DNA from: XYD12-FULL-36-8 sp964391015
GTDB lineage: Bacteria > Bacteroidota > Ignavibacteria > Ignavibacteriales > Ignavibacteriaceae
Direction: 5' to 3'
Assembly: GCA_964391015.1 (NCBI GenBank)
Contig: CAYMKU010000014.1
Span: 1-64,000 of the forward strand
DNA: 64,000 bases
Positions within the stretch are counted from its first letter, which is position 1. Every line of letters begins with the position of its first letter. This document shows positions 54,544 to 64,000 of the stretch, in pieces. The translations under genes were made by a program, and so were the position numbers. Below the pieces are notes generated by a model. The model made no database searches, was not told the DNA's origin, and was given only the letters and a program-made list of their open reading frames with translations.

Positions 54544-54595
54544 TTAAGAATAATCTCTAGCAAATTTTCTTTTCTTTCAAAATCCGGTAATTTAA

Positions 54596-56062
54596 TTATG
54601 TTTTCGGCGTAAAATAGTTAGGCGGTTCAGTTGTAATGATTACATCATGTGGATGACCTTCTTTTAATCCCGCCAAGGTGACTTTGATAAATTTAGTTTT
54701 GGTTTTTAACTGACCAATATTTTTCGCTCCACAATATCCCATGGCAGCTCGTAGACCACCTATAAATTGATATATCGTATCCGCTAACGGACCTTTAAAT
54801 GGAACTCTACCCTCGATTCCTTCCGGGACTAACTTGGTTATGTCATCTTCAGCATCTTGAAAATACCTGTCTTTACTTCCTTTTTTCATTGCGGAAATAG
54901 AGCCCATCCCACGATATATTTTAAAGCTTCTTCCTTCAAACAAGACCTTTTCACCAGGACTTTCCTCAACACCGGCAAATAAACCACCTATCATAACAGA
55001 ATCTGCTCCTGCAGCAATTGCCTTTGGAACATCACCAGTTTGCTTGATCCCGCCATCAGCTATAATTGGAATTCCTTTTCGCCTTGCTCCCCTATAAACT
55101 TCTGAGATTGCGGAGATTTGCGGGATACCCACTCCAGCAATTACTCTAGTAGTACAAATGGACCCAGGACCGATGCCAATTTTAATACCATCTATTTTAC
55201 AATTTAATAAATCAAGTGATGCTTCATAACTACCTATATTTCCAACAATTATTTGCTCATATCTAAATTTATATCGAATCTCTTTAATCATTCTTAAAAC
55301 TTTAACTGAATGACCATGTGCAGTATCTATCACCACTACATCAACTCCTGCTTTAGTAAGTTCACCAAATCTATCAATACTATCAGAAGTAACTCCGATT
55401 GCTGCTCCCACTCTTAATCTCCCATGTTCATCTTTACATGCATTAGGATGACTCCTCTTTTTCTGGATATCCTTAAAAGTAATTAAACCTTTTAAGATTC
55501 CATTTGAATCAACAACCGGCAATTTTTCAATTTTATATTGCTCCAGAATTTTTTCTGCTTTCTCTAAGTTCGTCCCTTGAGGAGCAGTTATCAAATTCTT
55601 ATAAGACATCAAATCTTTTACTTTCAGTTTTCGGTTAGGTTCAAATCTTAAATCCCGATTTGTAATAATACCAACTAGTTTATGTTTTCCATCTATTATC
55701 GGAATGCCAGAAATACTATACTTCCTCATTAGATTTAAAGCATCCTCAACAGTATTTTCAGGATGAAGTGTGATAGGATCTCTAATCATCCCACTCTCTG
55801 ACCTTTTAACCTTATCAACTTCATCACACTGCGCCTCAATACTCATGTTCTTATGCAAGATTCCAATTCCGCCCTCACGCGCCATTGCAATTGCCATTGC
55901 TGACTCAGTTACCGTATCCATGGCCGCAGAAATAAGTGGAATATTTAATTTTATTTCAGGAGTTAGATTAGTAGAAATATCTACCTCTCTAGGTAATACT
56001 GCTGATTTAGACGGTACTAGAAGTACATCATCAAAAGTGAGCGCTGTTTTAATTTTGTTCAT
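54596..56062 (-). CDS. guaB: IMP dehydrogenase
   Basis: The protein has 488 residues, as usual. LTFDDVLLVPSKSAVLPREV opens the barrel, two CBS domains lie at about 93-205 (EDALNLMRKYSISGIPIID, KAEKILEQYKIEKLPVVD), GPGSICTTR near 300 contains the catalytic cysteine, and RGMGSISAMKKGSKDRYFQ is the flap block. It converts IMP to XMP, the committed step of guanine nucleotide synthesis. Confidence 0.96.
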   Translation of the reverse strand: MNKIKTALTFDDVLLVPSKSAVLPREVDISTNLTPEIKLNIPLISAAMDTVTESAMAIAMAREGGIGILHKNMSIEAQCDEVDKVKRSESGMIRDPITLHPENTVEDALNLMRKYSISGIPIIDGKHKLVGIITNRDLRFEPNRKLKVKDLMSYKNLITAPQGTNLEKAEKILEQYKIEKLPVVDSNGILKGLITFKDIQKKRSHPNACKDEHGRLRVGAAIGVTSDSIDRFGELTKAGVDVVVIDTAHGHSVKVLRMIKEIRYKFRYEQIIVGNIGSYEASLDLLNCKIDGIKIGIGPGSICTTRVIAGVGIPQISAISEVYRGARRKGIPIIADGGIKQTGDVPKAIAAGADSVMIGGLFAGVEESPGEKVLFEGRSFKIYRGMGSISAMKKGSKDRYFQDAEDDITKLVPEGIEGRVPFKGPLADTIYQFIGGLRAAMGYCGAKNIGQLKTKTKFIKVTLAGLKEGHPHDVIITTEPPNYFTPKT

Positions 56063-56086
56063 GTAAATATTTTATATATCATTATA

Positions 56087-57256
56087 TCATTCAAATGCTG
56101 AAATACCTGTGATATCTTCACCTATAATGAGAGTGTGCATTTCATGGGTACCTTCATATGTCCGAACCGATTCAAGATTAGCCAGATGACGCATAACAGG
56201 GTATTCATCCAAAATGCCATTTGCCCCAAGAACTTCTCTTGCCAATTTTGCAATCTCAGATGCCTTTTCACAATTATTTCTTTTGGCCAATGACACTTGC
56301 GTATGTCTCAATTTACGATTGTCTTTCAACCTACCTAACTGAAGATTCAACAGTTGAGCTTTAGTAATCTCGGTAAGCATATAAACCAATTTCTCTTGAG
56401 TCATCTGAAATGAAGCAATCGGTTTTCCAAATTGAATTCGTGATTTAGAATAATTCAATACAGTATCATAGCACGCAATCATTGCGCCAACTACTCCCCA
56501 AGCAATTCCATACCGTGCTTGGTTCAGACACATAAGAGCACTCTTTAGTCCTTCCGTTTTAGGAAGAACATTTTTTTCGGGAATAAAGACATTATCAAAG
56601 ATAAGTTCTGACGTAATAGATGCTCGAAGTGAATGCTTTCCTTTCATTTCGGGTGCAGAAAATCCTCGCATTCCCTTTTCAACTAAGAATCCTATAATTT
56701 CACCATCTAGTTTTGTCCAAACGATAGCCACATCTGCAATAGTTCCGTTCGTAATCCACATTTTAGCCCCGCTTAGTAAATACCCATCTTGCACTTTTTG
56801 AGCTTTTGTAACCATGCCACCGGGGTTTGAACCGAAATCAGGTTCAGTTAGTCCAAAACAGCCGATCTTTTCACCCCGTGCAAGCAGTGGCAACCATAAT
56901 TCTTTTTGTTCTTCCGATCCGAAAGTAAAAATAGGATACATAACCAATGAACTTTGAACAGACACAAAACTCCTAATACTGCTATCACCCCTCTCAAGCT
57001 CCTGCATGATTAAACCGGAAGATACATTGTTTAATTCTGCACAAGAATATTTTTGAGGAAGAGTTGCTCCTAAATACCCAAGCTCGGCCATTTTAGAAAT
57101 CAAATGATGAGGGAATTTACATTCACGATTGTATTTTTCAATAACTGGAATAATTTCGATCGACACAAAATCCCTGACTGAATCACGAATAAGTTTCTCA
57201 TCTTCAGAAAGAAGAGATTCCAAATCAAAATAATCTACACCAATAAATCTTTGCAT
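56087..57256 (-). CDS. Acyl-CoA dehydrogenase, glutaryl-CoA dehydrogenase-like
   Basis: The protein has 389 residues with the three-domain ACAD fold. GLTEPDFGSNPGGM and KMWITNGTIADVAIVW bind FAD, and RTYEGTHEMHTLIIG near 365-380 contains the catalytic glutamate. The early RSFVSVQSSLVMYPI block (arginine for the second carboxylate) and the overall pattern match glutaryl-CoA dehydrogenases, which oxidise and decarboxylate glutaryl-CoA in lysine/tryptophan breakdown. The gene lies 24 bases upstream of guaB on the same strand. The exact acyl substrate is inferred. Confidence 0.82.
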   Translation of the reverse strand: MQRFIGVDYFDLESLLSEDEKLIRDSVRDFVSIEIIPVIEKYNRECKFPHHLISKMAELGYLGATLPQKYSCAELNNVSSGLIMQELERGDSSIRSFVSVQSSLVMYPIFTFGSEEQKELWLPLLARGEKIGCFGLTEPDFGSNPGGMVTKAQKVQDGYLLSGAKMWITNGTIADVAIVWTKLDGEIIGFLVEKGMRGFSAPEMKGKHSLRASITSELIFDNVFIPEKNVLPKTEGLKSALMCLNQARYGIAWGVVGAMIACYDTVLNYSKSRIQFGKPIASFQMTQEKLVYMLTEITKAQLLNLQLGRLKDNRKLRHTQVSLAKRNNCEKASEIAKLAREVLGANGILDEYPVMRHLANLESVRTYEGTHEMHTLIIGEDITGISAFE

Positions 57257-57411
57257 TTTAGGTAAGACTGAGTTTGCTAAATTTGTAAATCAAATTTAGC
57301 TTAATGAATGTAATCAAACAACAAAGTTGAGTTGAAATAATTTATCCACGTTTATAAGAACTTAATTTACATTAGATAGAATCTTGAATTTTTTTTCAGA
57401 GTGGGATGTAT

Positions 57412-57419
57412 TATCTTTG
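57412..57419 (+). promoter_or_regulatory. Possible -7 promoter element for tRNA-Ser
   Basis: TATCTTTG matches TAnnTTTG and lies 30 bases before the tRNA-Ser 5' end. A TTG at 57384-57386 is a poor -33 partner at 25 bases. Confidence 0.4.
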
Positions 57420-57449
57420 TAAAGATAAAACAAGTGAAATTTCAGCACT

Positions 57450-57538
57450 GGAGAGGTGGGTGAGTGGCTGAAACCAACGGTTTGCTAAACCGTCGTACGG
57501 GTAACACTGTACCGCGAGTTCGAATCTCGCCCTCTCCG
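57450..57538 (+). tRNA. tRNA-Ser (GCT)
   Basis: The 89-nt sequence folds as a class II tRNA: acceptor GGAGAGG/CCTCTCC with discriminator G, anticodon stem ACGGT/ACCGT with loop TTGCTAA (anticodon GCT), a long variable arm, and T arm GCGAG/CTCGC with TTCGAAT. CCA is not encoded. Confidence 0.95.
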
Positions 57539-58267
57539 CTAATATAAGTCATTATTACATCGTTGCAAATCGGTACTATTAATTATTTATGGTAAGATAC
57601 AAAGCCACGCACTTCACCTCTTATTAAATTAAACCGAAGCCATTCACAATCTAGTTTTATCCAAATTAAGCAAAGAATATCTTGAGATAACATACTTCTG
57701 AATAATTGCCTTTTGTTTGGGAAGTGAAAAAGTCAGGATTATCCAACAAATTTTTAACTGTAGCAACAGAAGAATTCTAAAATTGACCTTAAATAGGCGA
57801 ATAGATTATTTTCATTTATAACCATACACAAGAGATTTTGACCAAAAATGAATGTATTCAGCATAATAAATAGAGAAAGAGAAAAGAATTTTTTATTTTT
57901 GAAATCTCAAAATAAGATTCGCTATCCATATTTGACTGAAAATTTCCAATGAAATCGCAATTTATATGGCATTTATTTTGAGACAATATAAATGCAAAAT
58001 TTAATCCCTGAAAAGATTATCATCTTTTATTAAGTTGATAATCACATTTGTGGGATGAATTTAACTTCTATTTTTTAATTCAAGACATATTATCTAAAAG
58101 TAATGTGACTCATAAACCGAAGGTGTAATTAAAAGACACATATACAGCTTGGAAAATACCCATTCAAGAAATAATAATACAAACTGTTTATTATTCAGTG
58201 ATAATAAGGTGTAAATGTTTATATTACTGTTTTAAAAGAGTCTTTATAAAACTAATAGAGCAGGAAA
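57539..58267. other. Long intergenic region before the polysaccharide locus
   Basis: These 729 AT-rich bases contain no credible ORF or RNA gene. A weak 7-bp AT hairpin TTATTAT/ATAATAA lies at 58188-58207. The length suggests a regulatory leader for the exopolysaccharide genes. Confidence 0.4.
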
Positions 58268-58780
58268 ATGTTAAAAAAAATATTATTAGTCATAAATGCA
58301 ATTGTACTTTTTGAACTACCCTCTTTTGCCCAAGACGATGTTCAGATTGGCTCACTTAAATATCAAGCTAGGCAACAAACAGGTTTTTTTGATTTCTCAG
58401 ATCCAACCGGAATTAATATTAAAGTACAAATTTGGGGTTATGTAAAATTCCCAGGTTACTATGTAATCCCTGCACGAAGCAGTTTAAATGATTTTATCTC
58501 ATTAGCAGGTGGCCCCACGGAAGAATCAAGACTCGAAGATATTCGAATTCTTAGAACAAACTTGGATTCCACGACGACACTTCTTAGATGTGATTACAAT
58601 GACCTAATGTGGAACGATGATATTAAATCTAATACTAAATTTCCAAGGTTATTTGCTGGTGATATGATAATCGTACCCGGTGAACCACGTTATTTCCTTC
58701 GGCAAGATGTTAGCTTTTATCTTTCAGTAACGACCGTACTAGCTACTATTGCAACGTTAATTATTAGTATTACTCGATAA
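58268..58780 (+). CDS. SLBB-domain polysaccharide export protein
   Basis: The protein has 170 residues with a signal peptide (ELPSFAQ end). Residues about 55-90 are an SLBB domain (VQIWGYVKFPGYYVIPARSS, LNDFISLAGGPTEESRLEDI), and LFAGDMIIVPGEPRYFL is the usual closing block. A hydrophobic segment near 148-168 (VTTVLATIATLIISI) could anchor the C-terminus. It is shorter than Wza-type exporters and lacks the leading PES domain, so it may be an accessory to export. CAGGAA precedes the ATG. The tyrosine kinase gene follows after 21 bases. Confidence 0.8.
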   Translation: MLKKILLVINAIVLFELPSFAQDDVQIGSLKYQARQQTGFFDFSDPTGINIKVQIWGYVKFPGYYVIPARSSLNDFISLAGGPTEESRLEDIRILRTNLDSTTTLLRCDYNDLMWNDDIKSNTKFPRLFAGDMIIVPGEPRYFLRQDVSFYLSVTTVLATIATLIISITR

Positions 58781-58801
58781 CATAAATCAAAAAGAGCAAT
58801 A

Positions 58802-61060
58802 ATGAATACAGACAAAATTAAAGTAGAAGAATCAGAGTTTGAAGGCAGTACATTAAAGGATTATATAGTCCTAGTACGAAATAACCTCTGGATTTTCTTT
58901 GTTATTGTGCTAATTAGCATTGTTGGTGCAACATTTTATGCTTTTCGACTTCCTGATATTTATGTATCAAGCTGTTCAATAAAGATTACAAAGACAGGCG
59001 GTAACATTTTGCAGAATCAAGGGCTTAGCGGACTGAGTGATTTTGGTGATGATAGGTTTATTAATAATGAAATTGAGATTTTGAAGAGCTATAATCTTAG
59101 AGATAAAATTGCAAAATCTTTAATTGATTCAGTTGTTACATCAAAGAATATACAAGAATATAAACTTATTTACGCTAAGGCATTCGGCAATAACTATAGA
59201 AAATTACTAACCGTCCCTCAATTAGTAGGTTTACTTTCAAATAATGTTACTATTGAACAAAAAAAAGGATTGGATGTTATTATTATAGCGGCTGAATCAC
59301 CGTCTCCGCTAGAAGCAACCCTGGTAGCAGAATTATATGCTGAAATATATAGAAGGTTTAATCTTGAAGTGAACAGGGATCAATTAACATATCTGAAAAA
59401 TTTTCTAGAAAAACAAAGAGCAGAAAAGAAACAACAGCTTGAAAGTGCGGAAGACACGTTAAGATCTTATCAAGAAAAAGGTGGAATGGTAGTATTAGAT
59501 GTGCAGGCACAATCATTGATAAATTTACTATCCGAATTTGAATCGAGGATGAACGCTACAAAAATCGATCTAACTGCTTCAGAAGGAATGCTCACTCAAT
59601 ACAAACAAGAACTTGCTAAACAGGATCCAAAACTTGCCAGTTATTTAGAGAGCCAAACATCGGAGTCTTATATAAGAGCTTTACAAAATCAAATCGCTGA
59701 GCTTCAATTGAATAAGGACTTAGCGTTGGTAAAATCTGAAGGGAATATTGATATTTCCGGGAAAGTTAAGGAATATGATACGAAGATACAGGAATTACAA
59801 TCTAAACTTGATGATAAGGTTAAGATTCTTAAAACCGGGATTTTAGCAAGCAGCCCCGAAGAAGTACGAGCATTATCTCAAAAGATAATTGAAAAGGAGG
59901 TACAAAATCAGTCGTATAGAAACTCTTTAAATAGCTTAACCAATATAGTTAAACAATATGATGAAAAATTTAATAAGCTTCCTAAAACGACCCTCGATTT
60001 GGCAAGATTTAAGCGGACAAGGGAATCTACCGAAAAGCTTTTTACACTAATTGAGCAAAAGTATCAAGAAGCAGTGATAAACGAAGAATCGCAACCAGGT
60101 AATGTACTTATTATAGATGATGCAAGAGTCCCTGGTTCACCATCAAAACCCAATAGGTTACTTATTGTAATGACTGGCTTATTGATTGGACTAGCACTTG
60201 GTCTCGCTTTTGTATTTATAAAAAATTATTTCGACGATACTGTTAAAACACCTGAGGAGATAGAAAAACGACATGCAAATGTTCTGGCCTGGATACCGAA
60301 AGTAGATGAGCTGAATGGAAAGAGTGCAAATGGCGCAGACTTTATTATTGAGAGATTTCCAAGCTCTATTGCGAGTGAATCAATCCGTGCATTAAGAACC
60401 CGTGTTCAGTTTTCAAAAAATAATAAAGAAACCTTCAAAATAATTTTAATTACATCTCCAGCACCTCAGGAAGGCAAAACTACAATTGCGTTAAATCTGG
60501 CTGGAAGTTTTGCGCACAGTAAAAAGAAAACATTATTGATAGACGCCGACCTTAGAAAACCACGGCTTCACCAAGTTTTTAAAAGAGATAAAGAACCCGG
60601 GTTAATTAACTACCTGACAGAAAAATTTCCATACGAAAAGCTTATTATCCCCACAAGCACAGAGAATTTATTCTTAATTACATCTGGTTCAATATCACAA
60701 AACCCATCGGAGATTTTAGATTCTTTAGAAATGGATGAACTGCTGAGAAAGGCGAGGAATGAATTCGACTACATTATAATTGACTCACCACCAATTGTTG
60801 CAGTTACGGATGCCGAAATTTTAGCAACAAAATCTGATGGCACTATATTAGTCGTATCCCATAATAAGACCGAAGCAGATTTATTGGAACGAGGTGTTCA
60901 GCTTATTCGAGCCGATCAATCGCATTTCATTGGAACTGTACTCAATAACTTTAGCAGCAAACAAGGCTATGGGAGTTACTACAAGTATTACTATTATTAT
61001 TCATCCGAAGGCGAAAAGAAATATCGAAAAAAGAAGCATTCGAAAGATGTTCATTCTTAA
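58802..61060 (+). CDS. Wzc-like polysaccharide co-polymerase and tyrosine autokinase
   Basis: The protein has 752 residues. Residues 15-110 are a Wzz domain with the first membrane helix at about 30-52. A long coiled-coil periplasmic part follows (RAEKKQQLESAEDTLRSYQE), with the second helix at about 450-472 (LLIVMTGLLIGLALGLAFVF). The BY-kinase domain starts near 525: Walker A PAPQEGKTTIALN near 553, Walker A' LLIDADLRKPRLH near 579 and Walker B DYIIIDSPPI. The C-terminus carries a tyrosine cluster (YGSYYKYYYYYSS near 722-735), the autophosphorylation site. It would control polymer length and export. Confidence 0.93.
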   Translation: MNTDKIKVEESEFEGSTLKDYIVLVRNNLWIFFVIVLISIVGATFYAFRLPDIYVSSCSIKITKTGGNILQNQGLSGLSDFGDDRFINNEIEILKSYNLRDKIAKSLIDSVVTSKNIQEYKLIYAKAFGNNYRKLLTVPQLVGLLSNNVTIEQKKGLDVIIIAAESPSPLEATLVAELYAEIYRRFNLEVNRDQLTYLKNFLEKQRAEKKQQLESAEDTLRSYQEKGGMVVLDVQAQSLINLLSEFESRMNATKIDLTASEGMLTQYKQELAKQDPKLASYLESQTSESYIRALQNQIAELQLNKDLALVKSEGNIDISGKVKEYDTKIQELQSKLDDKVKILKTGILASSPEEVRALSQKIIEKEVQNQSYRNSLNSLTNIVKQYDEKFNKLPKTTLDLARFKRTRESTEKLFTLIEQKYQEAVINEESQPGNVLIIDDARVPGSPSKPNRLLIVMTGLLIGLALGLAFVFIKNYFDDTVKTPEEIEKRHANVLAWIPKVDELNGKSANGADFIIERFPSSIASESIRALRTRVQFSKNNKETFKIILITSPAPQEGKTTIALNLAGSFAHSKKKTLLIDADLRKPRLHQVFKRDKEPGLINYLTEKFPYEKLIIPTSTENLFLITSGSISQNPSEILDSLEMDELLRKARNEFDYIIIDSPPIVAVTDAEILATKSDGTILVVSHNKTEADLLERGVQLIRADQSHFIGTVLNNFSSKQGYGSYYKYYYYYSSEGEKKYRKKKHSKDVHS

Positions 61061-61201
61061 ATTAATAGAATTTTAATATAAATTTTTGTGTGAGGGCAAA
61101 TTCTTCACGGGTACATAAATAGTAGGAGCAAAATCCGGAAAGAAGAATTTATAAACCAACCTAATACTTAATCCCAAATTACATATTTATTACAGTTCCA
61201 C

Positions 61202-62713
61202 ATGAGATCAATTCGGCGGGAACCAATTTGGCTAAATGACCTTTACCAAGTTATATTGTTTCTTGGTTTAGGTGCGTTACTTTATATTGGACCATCTTTA
61301 AAAGATTTAGAGGACGACCATTTAATATTTTATCCCATTAAATATGGGTTAATATGTTTATTGCTTGGATTAGGCATCTATTTTTTTTATGCAAAACAGA
61401 TAAAAAATTATCTTAAGCTCACTTTTTTCATTCCCTTCACAATTGACTATCAGCTTCATCTTGCTTTTATAATACTTACTATAGTACTTTTTAATAAAAA
61501 ACTATTATTACCTTTTCGCTCGCCATTAAATTCAATATATATATTTTTTTTATGGGGAATATTATCATATATTATAAATCAGTTTATTGAATTTAACCCG
61601 CTTTCTTTTCCCCTTTTTGTGTTTACATTTTTCATTCAATTTATATTCTTTAGTCTTTTTCTCGTCAATGCCGATAATATTCAAGACGAGTTACTCAATT
61701 TTTTCTTGAACCTAGTTTCACTAACTATTGGGTTGATAACAATTCAATCAGTCCTACAGCCAGCCATACATCCAGATTTTTGGAACGGGGGAACTGCAAA
61801 CGCACATATTGCAGCTGCTTATATTTCAATTGGGTTTGTTATTTGTGTTTTAAGTTTAAGGGGTACTTCACGTTTGAGCCTAAATAATTCTTTAAGGGAG
61901 ATAGTTTTAGCTGTATTCAGTTTACCCATTTTGTTTCTAATTGATGCGAAATATTTTCTCATCTTATTGGTGATTATCTTACCGGGCTATTTTATTTTTA
62001 CGGGAGGGAAAAAATTAAAAATTGCAGCTGCAGCATTTGTTATATTAGTAATGTCAATTCTCAGCATCTCCATACTCAAAGAAAAACCTTTGCCATTATC
62101 AATTTTAACTTTTAAACTGGAGAATTATAACTTTAATACCCTATCAAATTCATTTAAGAATTCACCAAAATATCAGCTACTGAAATCGGCATTTAAGCTT
62201 CCCTTTGAAGAACCTTTGACCTTTTTCTTGGGCAGCGGTCCTGGAACATTTCTAAGCCGTGCAAGTTTTCTTCAGTTTAGCATTGGAAATAAGATAAATT
62301 CCTCATCAATAAATAACGGTAGAGAAAAGATTCCCTACACTTCCAAATACGCAGTAAAAAGTACCTGGATAAGAAAAAAATACGCTCCAAATTCATTTGA
62401 AGAAAACGTTGATCCAGGATCGCTCTTTAATCGCAGAAGCGGTTTAATAAGTATTTATTATGAAATGGGAGTAATTGGTCTTGGGTTATTTATCTTTATC
62501 TATTTCAGTATTATTAAACCAGCGTTGAGTACTAAACCTTTATTAAATAAAAAATATAATGTTTTTATAATCCCCTTAGCAATTCTTTTTGTTACAATCA
62601 ATTATTTTTCCTATTGGAACGAGTACTGGAACTTCTGCATAATTCAATATGGCATACTGGGAATTCTTCTTGCCGGAGAAGGAAATTATGTGAATAAAGA
62701 CAGAGTTCAGTAG
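61202..62713 (+). CDS. O-antigen polymerase/ligase-like membrane protein
   Basis: The protein has 503 residues with about ten to twelve hydrophobic segments (for example QVILFLGLGALLYIGPSL, LKIAAAAFVILVMSILSI). A large loop near 330-405 precedes the last membrane pair and includes FLGSGPGTFLSR, a block seen in Wzy/WaaL-type proteins before their periplasmic loop. It probably polymerises or ligates the polysaccharide unit. It starts 141 bases after the kinase gene. Sequence alone does not separate Wzy from WaaL. Confidence 0.72.
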   Translation: MRSIRREPIWLNDLYQVILFLGLGALLYIGPSLKDLEDDHLIFYPIKYGLICLLLGLGIYFFYAKQIKNYLKLTFFIPFTIDYQLHLAFIILTIVLFNKKLLLPFRSPLNSIYIFFLWGILSYIINQFIEFNPLSFPLFVFTFFIQFIFFSLFLVNADNIQDELLNFFLNLVSLTIGLITIQSVLQPAIHPDFWNGGTANAHIAAAYISIGFVICVLSLRGTSRLSLNNSLREIVLAVFSLPILFLIDAKYFLILLVIILPGYFIFTGGKKLKIAAAAFVILVMSILSISILKEKPLPLSILTFKLENYNFNTLSNSFKNSPKYQLLKSAFKLPFEEPLTFFLGSGPGTFLSRASFLQFSIGNKINSSSINNGREKIPYTSKYAVKSTWIRKKYAPNSFEENVDPGSLFNRRSGLISIYYEMGVIGLGLFIFIYFSIIKPALSTKPLLNKKYNVFIIPLAILFVTINYFSYWNEYWNFCIIQYGILGILLAGEGNYVNKDRVQ

Positions 62714-62832
62714 ATAGAAGTTGAAAGTGACATACTGGATTTTGTCTACTTGAAATATAATTTGAATTTTAAGAAATTATCATATATTTATTACTATAAT
62801 CTTAATTAATATCATAAAGCAGTAGGCAACAA

Positions 62833-63726
62833 TTGAATAAATTCGGAATCACAGGAGTAGCAGGTTATATAGCACCAAGACATCTAAAAGCAATTAAGGA
62901 TACAGGAAATACTTTAGTTGCAGCTGCTGATCCACATGATTCGGTTGGAATATTAGACCAGTACTTTCCTGATACTTCGTTTTTCACAGAAATTGAACGA
63001 TTTGATCGCCACCTTGACAAATTACGAAGAATTGGAGAAGGGATTGATTATCTCTCGATATGCTCGCCAAATAATCTTCATGATGCGCATATAAGATTAG
63101 CTTTAAGAAATGATGCACACGCAATCTGTGAAAAACCGCTGGTTCTAAATCCATGGAATCTCGATTTGCTCGAAAAACTTGAGGAAGAATACGGAAAAAA
63201 AATTTATACTATCCTTCAATTACGAGTTCATCCATCTCTAATTGCATTAAAAGAAAATATTGATATTAAAAAAAATTGGAGAAAATATAAAGTAGAATTA
63301 ACTTATATCACTTCGCGAGGTAAATGGTATGATTATTCATGGAAAGGCGATTCACAGAAATCAGGCGGCATAGCAACAAATATTGGTATCCATTTTTTTG
63401 ATTTACTGATGTGGTTGTTTGGCAAACCCGTAAGTCAAAAAACACTTTCGGATAAACCAGATAAAATGAAAGGCGAACTGGAATTAGAGAATGCGAATGT
63501 ACTGTGGTACTTATCAATTGATAAAAAAGACTTACCCGACGATATGAAGAAAAACGGAAGAGATACTTATCGCTCTATCAAAATGGATGATAAAGAGATT
63601 GAATTTACAGAAGGCTTTACAGAATTACATACGGAAGTATATCGAAGAACTTTACTAGGAAGTGGATTTACAATACCAGATGCACGCGCATCTATTGAGT
63701 TTGTGCATACATTGAGACAGAATTAG
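62833..63726 (+). CDS. wlbA: WlbA-like UDP-N-acetylglucosaminuronate 3-dehydrogenase (Gfo/Idh/MocA family)
   Basis: The protein has 297 residues. GITGVAGYIAPRHLKAIKDT at the N-terminus is the NAD-binding loop in the exact form of WlbA/WbpB. VGILDQYFPDTSFFTEIERF, LSICSPNNLHDAHIR, EKPLV (catalytic lysine) and TSRGKWYDYSWKGD are further WlbA blocks. It oxidises the 3-position of UDP-GlcNAcA toward 2,3-diamino-uronic acid sugars. The start is a TTG with AGG seven bases upstream. A partner aminotransferase (WlbC) and acetyltransferase (WlbB) are not in the window and may lie beyond its right edge. Confidence 0.87.
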   Translation: MNKFGITGVAGYIAPRHLKAIKDTGNTLVAAADPHDSVGILDQYFPDTSFFTEIERFDRHLDKLRRIGEGIDYLSICSPNNLHDAHIRLALRNDAHAICEKPLVLNPWNLDLLEKLEEEYGKKIYTILQLRVHPSLIALKENIDIKKNWRKYKVELTYITSRGKWYDYSWKGDSQKSGGIATNIGIHFFDLLMWLFGKPVSQKTLSDKPDKMKGELELENANVLWYLSIDKKDLPDDMKKNGRDTYRSIKMDDKEIEFTEGFTELHTEVYRRTLLGSGFTIPDARASIEFVHTLRQN

Positions 63727-63796
63727 TGAAGTTTAGCGTAAACTTCAACTTTCTACTGTAGCTGCATACCATTTTATAAATTTATTTGAACAATAA

Positions 63797-64000
63797 ATGG
63801 AAATTTTAGCAATCATTCCTGCTCGATCAGGGTCAAAGACAATTCCGCATAAAAATATAAGAACGCTTCTCGGCAAACCACTAATAGCATACAGTATTGA
63901 GCACGCATTAAGTTCAAAACTGATAAATCGTGTAATTGTAAGCACTGATAGTAAATTGTATGCAGAAATCGCAAGAAAATATGGAGCGGAAGTACCTTTC
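63797..64000 (+). CDS. CMP-sugar (acylneuraminate-type) cytidylyltransferase, truncated by the window end
   Basis: From the ATG at 63797 the frame stays open to the last base, giving 68 residues. MEILAIIPARSGSKTIPHKN is the nucleotide-binding opening of CMP-sialic acid, CMP-legionaminate and related synthetases, with Ser and Thr where RGGSKGIP is usual. LGKPLIAYSIEHAL and VIVSTDSKLYAEIARKYGAE continue the family pattern. It probably activates a nonulosonic acid for the surface polysaccharide; which one cannot be told. The remainder lies outside the window. Confidence 0.85.
   Translation, partial: MEILAIIPARSGSKTIPHKNIRTLLGKPLIAYSIEHALSSKLINRVIVSTDSKLYAEIARKYGAEVPF

Noticed and set aside
57539..58267. 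Hidden small gene in the long leader
   Set aside because: No frame with a ribosome site and a sensible protein could be found; the sequence is uniformly AT-rich.

Overview
The window is AT-rich and looks chromosomal, from a Bacteroidota/Chlorobi-group (FCB) bacterium, most likely of the class Ignavibacteria. Three things point there. The protein at 9673-11751 ends in a type IX secretion (T9SS) sorting domain with the SQNYPNPFNPTTQI signature common in Ignavibacteria. A PorD-like (DUF4835) gene and a PorQ/PorV-like gene lie side by side. A TTTG-N20-TAnnTTTG promoter of Bacteroidota type precedes one tRNA gene. Organism identity is inferred from these features only.

Layout. (1) 0.3-14.5 kb: six secreted proteins on the + strand. 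Four of them (a BNR/Asp-box propeller, an endonuclease I, a lysozyme-like plus amidase protein and a GH18 protein) share one C-terminal module of about 175 residues that ends in two dockerin-like calcium loops. Among them sit a small cohesin-like protein and a T9SS-CTD beta-helix protein. (2) 14.5-18.6 kb: tRNA-Ala, a haem-type lipoprotein, and a three-gene set that matches bacterial ceramide synthesis (SDR reductase, serine palmitoyltransferase-like enzyme, GNAT-type N-acyltransferase). (3) 18.6-26.5 kb: PorD, a PorQ/V-like barrel, an HhH outer-membrane protein, a REC-adenylate cyclase and a histidine kinase with three receiver domains. (4) 26.6-32.5 kb: gltX, glnS, a lipoprotein, tRNA-Leu and prfC. 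(5) 32.5-47 kb: accessory region, rich in short palindromic dispersed repeats. It carries an SOS mutagenesis operon (umuD-umuC-SRAP) behind a perfect palindrome, an operon encoding a nuclease-methylase fusion, HsdS, a HEPN protein and a membrane protein, a zinc-ribbon/HTH/Panacea regulator, and an excisionase-like gene. (6) 46.9-57.5 kb: DUF1579 protein, RND efflux pair, purD, a glycosyltransferase, guaB, an acyl-CoA dehydrogenase and tRNA-Ser. (7) 58.3-64 kb: start of an exopolysaccharide locus (SLBB protein, Wzc-like tyrosine autokinase, Wzy/WaaL-like protein, WlbA-like dehydrogenase, CMP-sugar synthetase cut by the window edge).

The strongest candidates for something undescribed are the dockerin-like/cohesin-like secreted enzyme cluster at the left end and the defence-like operon at 37.3-43.9 kb, where an apparent BcgI-type restriction-modification pair is linked to a HEPN protein and a multi-pass membrane protein. 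The ceramide locus and the SOS operon are good functional assignments drawn from gene combinations. No CRISPR array, rRNA operon, transposase or integrase was found.
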